Assembly: GCF_014805625.2 (NCBI RefSeq)
Contig: NW_023998422.1
Coordinates: 2,459,796 to 2,523,795, forward strand
DNA length: 64,000 nt
Direction: 5' to 3'
DNA from: Glossina fuscipes
Lineage: Eukaryota; Arthropoda; Insecta; Diptera; Glossinidae
Numbering within the stretch: position 1 is the stretch's first letter; every line of letters starts with the position of its first letter. Below are positions 60,564-64,000 of this stretch, piece by piece. Position numbers and translations under genes: made by a program. The notes beneath the pieces were generated by a model. The model was given only the letters and a program-made list of their open reading frames with translations. It made no database searches and was not told the DNA's origin.

Positions 60564-61376
60564 ATTTTACCCATCATCGAAGGACGATTTACAAAAATTT
60601 TTGCAAAGCCCAGAAGAAAGTGTCAAATTGTGAATCGATTTAAGCATGAGCGTCTGTCCATCTGTATAATGCCTGTTGTAGATATTCCCCTGGCCGCAAA
60701 ATGAAGTTGTCGGCTTCAAATTTTACCAAAGCATTCGGAATTGCTGTATGTGGTTTCATAACGCAAATGAGTCAAACCAGTCCAAGGACACGCCTACCGC
60801 AGCACATGAACTGAGAATACCTCAAATGGCAAAAAATTGTTTTTTTGCTCCACACTCGACACTAGAGCACATAAATTTACTGAAATTTGAACGCATATTC
60901 TAGGGGCGATTTTGCAGTACCTGGAAAAAACTTGCCACGCCTACACGCCAATATGATAGTGTACGTTTCTTTTCAATACCATTATAATGCCCAGGCGCAA
61001 GCTCCAAAAACGCCATAAAGTACATAAATGCTCGTAAGCATGTCCGTCTGTTGGTGTGTGTGTCTGCAGTACACATTCCCAGTTCGCAAAAATGAAGATA
61101 TTGCTGTCAAACTTGAGAAAGCGCTTGAGGTTCTTGCCTACAGATTGGTGATGAAAGTGGGCCAAATCGATCGAAGAATACGTATATAGAGCAACACAGC
61201 CCGTTACTCATAAACTACAATAGAGTCACAGTAAAAATTTTCAAGTATGCCCTATAAATATGGCAAAAGTCCGCCAAGCCCAGCCATTATTATATAGAGC
61301 ATGTTAAGTCGTTTTATTCCGTTTCAAGATAAGAAAAAAGAGTCGTCCACAGTCGAATATAATTTTCGTATTTATG
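60564..61376 (-). mobile_element. Mini-me-like repeat, subtype 2, about 813 bp
   Basis: On minus the left end at 61376 is ATACGAAAATTATATTCGAC. The right end at 60564, read on minus, has AATCGATTCACAATTTGAC, TTCTTCTGGGCTTTGC, CCTTCGATGATGGGTAAAAT. It contains two (GTCY)-type tracts (60652-60668 and 61040-61070), so it may be a longer subtype or two nested copies. Confidence 0.7.
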
Positions 61377-64000
61377 TAATTTCACGGAGCGGGAGATTTC
61401 TTTAAAAAAAAAAAAAGTCTGTAAAGGGATTTAAAAGTACAGACTGAAAATTTTACAAGTTTGAGATCGCAATTTAGATGAATTGAGAAAACGATTAGTG
61501 TTTTGTTAATCGTAACAAATTGGATTAGATTTTCCGATCGATGCCGCCACATATGCTGCCCAAAAGTGTGGATAGCTAGTGGTGTGGATACCCCGAGATG
61601 TGTATGTGACATATATAGAGTATATGCGACGAAGGCATGATTAAGCGAGAAAAAGTAGAAACAGCAGTAAAGAGTTTAATATGCATTCCAATTGAGTGCG
61701 CCAACGGTAAACAAAGATCGTTAGTAGTAGTTAGTTTTCCGATTATCGTATGCATATCTCTTTAGTTGCTTTCGGAGTGAAAGCCAAGTCATCCTCTCTG
61801 CGGTTAAATAAAACACACAAGCACAAGTTCTATATGACAATTTGCCAAACTTTTGCACGAATCACTTCTCTCTCTCTTATTAACATGATTGGCTTGCTTG
61901 AGCAACAAAAGGTCATGGCTAAAGAATTGAGCTTAAATCAAATTTATTCATTTATCGAGTCGAATGGCTTACGATCATTAAGACTAAAAATACAATTAAT
62001 TAAAATAACAGCAATTAAATTAATCAATATATTATTAATTAATTTCTTTAGTGACATTGAAATTATAAATTGTTGTAAATTAATTAAAATTTATTAAAAA
62101 CATCTTGAGATAGGTCCATTAACACACCGTAATTTGAGAAGATACGGTAATGTCTTAGCAAACTTGTTGTTGTTGCATACATCTAAACACATAACCGATT
62201 CAAATCAAGTACGTATTAATTGTCAAAGACTCGTTAAGAATCAATCAAGTCTGCTTTAACATTACCACGAGTTCATTGTTAGTATTCTGGATATCCCAAG
62301 TCGACAGATAATCAACTGGTTTAGATTAAAGGTCAAGGCCTATGACAAGATTGAAAAAGCATTTCAGAAAAATCTTTCTTATTTATATGATTTTGAGAAA
62401 TCAGTTACGGAAATAACATACATTTTATTAAACATTTTTTTTATTTAATGAATTTCGGAATTAATTGTTTAACTAATATTTCGAAACGATACTTTAGTGA
62501 ATCCAAACTCTCTTTTATTTTTTATTGAAGCTTTGTTCAAATAATCTGAATAATGGCGCGAATAGGGATAAAAGTGAACAATTTCTTAATATGGTTCACG
62601 GTGAGGGGACGTTTCATAAGATATTATTTAGAAAATTGTTTAGAAAATTTATTTATAAATTTTATTTAGTAACAAATTTCTTATATGAAACTTGAAGATA
62701 GTGCGACGAAAAGACCGGGCAAAAAATATGTAAGTATTGATGACTAATAGCAATTCTTATAAGCAGCTAGTGAAAGAAAAAAGGGGATGAAAGTGAAAAA
62801 GAGTACAAATCGTAACAAATAAGCGAAGCAAAAATGTCAAAGAAATGCAAGACTTAAAAGATCTTTCATTGTCAAGGACGTCTGCTTCGAATAATGGAAA
62901 AAGAGAACAGTCTTTGATTAGAATACAACAGGCGTAACATTCGCAAATAATCTTGCGGCGAAGAGGCAGCCTTAAAAGAACTAAACGGATGTCTTTCTCT
63001 GTAGTCGGACTGCCATGGAAGCGCTTGATAAGAGAAATTGTATCATGACAAGTGTTAATTTCACCGAGAGGGAGCGCTCTTCCGAAGACATTATTGTACC
63101 ATATGTACATCTTACATTGGATGTGGCGACAGCCAAAGAGTTTCATGATGACAATAGTTTAGTACAAATTTGCTAGAGAATCGGAGAAGTGCATGACTTT
63201 GGACTTGCTCTGCAACTGGCTGGTTGATAAAAAGACAGTAGAGGTGCCTAAAGACAGTTCTCGCAGTGACATGATGTTATGCCTATATGGCGAAATCACA
63301 CGTTGTTACCAAGCTGTGGATTATCGTTTGCCATCAAGATAATCTTCCGTCGGCAGCTATCCTAGTTGAAGTTGCAGAGATATCTTGAACAAATTATACT
63401 ATAACTGGTACAACTTGAGCTTGTTGGAAATGAAAATAAAGGGATCCGCCATAATAAGAGCGACATTTCAGCCCGCGCTCCGCGTATGGATGAATCAGTC
63501 TTTTACAACAAATGTAGCCACTATCGCTGACCGGATTTGAACATGTAAGTAATAAATGGCAAACTGCCTTATTCTTCTTAGCAAGACTTAAAATAAATAG
63601 ATTATGTTGAATAGTCTTTTATATGTGTCCATGTCCATTAAATAATAATTTCTAATTGGAACCTTTCCATATTTTGTCATGCATTTACGTAATCGTAAAC
63701 TTGTGAATGGCAATCCTTTCTCTCTGAGTTTATTGAAAATGTTTAAAACAATGTAGGTTTATGGAGCAAAGTTTTTCTCCTTTGTCAATAAAAAGCAATA
63801 AATATTGTAAAATATTTGTCTTTTTCATAGGTTTGTTATTTAAAACACTTAAACTTAATATCCCAACCAACCCACTTGAGTAAATTTTGCAACAAAAATT
63901 TGGGAAAATTGGCAATATCTGGAAATGGTAGCATTTTGTGTCGAATGACTTAAAAAAAAAAAAAAACCTAAAGAGAAAAACATGTTGAAACATTATAGTC
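61377..64000. other. Gene-free stretch with one compositional island
   Basis: 61377-62750 and 63560-64000 are ordinary AT-rich DNA. Positions 62800-63540 have raised GC (about 43% in one 60-bp row checked). Confidence 0.5.
62757..63540. other. Island of unassigned open frames
   Basis: On minus a 129-codon frame (62757-63146) is the longest gap-free frame in the window after the simple-repeat one at 10155-10571 and a low-complexity one at 13918-14322. On plus, successive frames are open at about 62800-62937, 62984-63172, 63161-63327 and 63386-63538, in different phases. Neither strand yields a domain I know. Plus would need at least three frame changes, as in a dead gene or transposon. Minus would be a short single-exon gene. 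Chance cannot be excluded. Confidence 0.2.

Noticed and set aside
62960..63130. Possible reverse-transcriptase palm motif on plus
   Set aside because: A 'PRGSAL' phrase recalls the PQGS motif, but no YxDD follows and the flanking frame has stops.

Overview
The window reads as non-coding nuclear DNA of a fly. It is AT-rich and full of short simple repeats. It carries old tRNA-derived short interspersed elements (SINEs), a decayed mariner, and many copies of a repeat with (GTCY)n tracts like the dipteran mini-me elements. A calyptrate fly, possibly tsetse-like, is my inference; nothing in the window fixes the species. A run of exactly 400 Ns at 44169-44568 shows this is a scaffold assembly.

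I found no protein-coding gene, rRNA or intact tRNA that I can defend. In DNA this AT-rich, open frames of 60-130 codons are expected by chance on both strands, and most of those here run through simple repeats or transposon relics. I would treat the window as intergenic or as part of one or more very long introns. A few patches of higher GC with longer open frames (21.0-22.05 kb, 28.88-29.33 kb, 62.8-63.54 kb) are listed with low confidence as the places where an exon or gene relic could hide.

Layout. At 1.0-2.8 kb lie a mini-me-like fragment, a 470-bp deleted mariner with both inverted ends and TA target sites, and two abutting SINEs. At 4.2-8.9 kb there is one nearly full mini-me-like copy and two shorter ones. 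The stretch 8.9-11.2 kb is extremely AT-rich and then dense in AAC, CAAG and CTG-type repeats. The stretch 11.7-19.3 kb is dominated by TA, CATA and a long degenerate heptamer array (17.05-17.86 kb). From 20.4 to 26.7 kb there are a diverged tandem duplication, a (GA)n tract beside an unassigned open frame, and a cluster of mini-me-like elements all in one direction. At 28.9-29.3 kb is a C-rich island. The stretch 31-41 kb holds a 63-bp duplication, a SINE and several mini-me-like copies. The gap and flanking simple repeats lie at 42.5-45 kb. From 46.7 to 52 kb there are another nearly full mini-me-like copy and three more SINEs. The rest (52-64 kb) is single-copy AT-rich DNA with mini-me-like copies and one compositional island.

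The best-supported content is the repeat landscape. About 22 mini-me-like copies of two subtypes share end motifs. One SINE family (SINE-A) has five copies, all with the tRNA-like head on the minus strand. A second family (SINE-B) has two copies. All assignments come from comparing copies by eye within the window and from known family motifs; no search was run.
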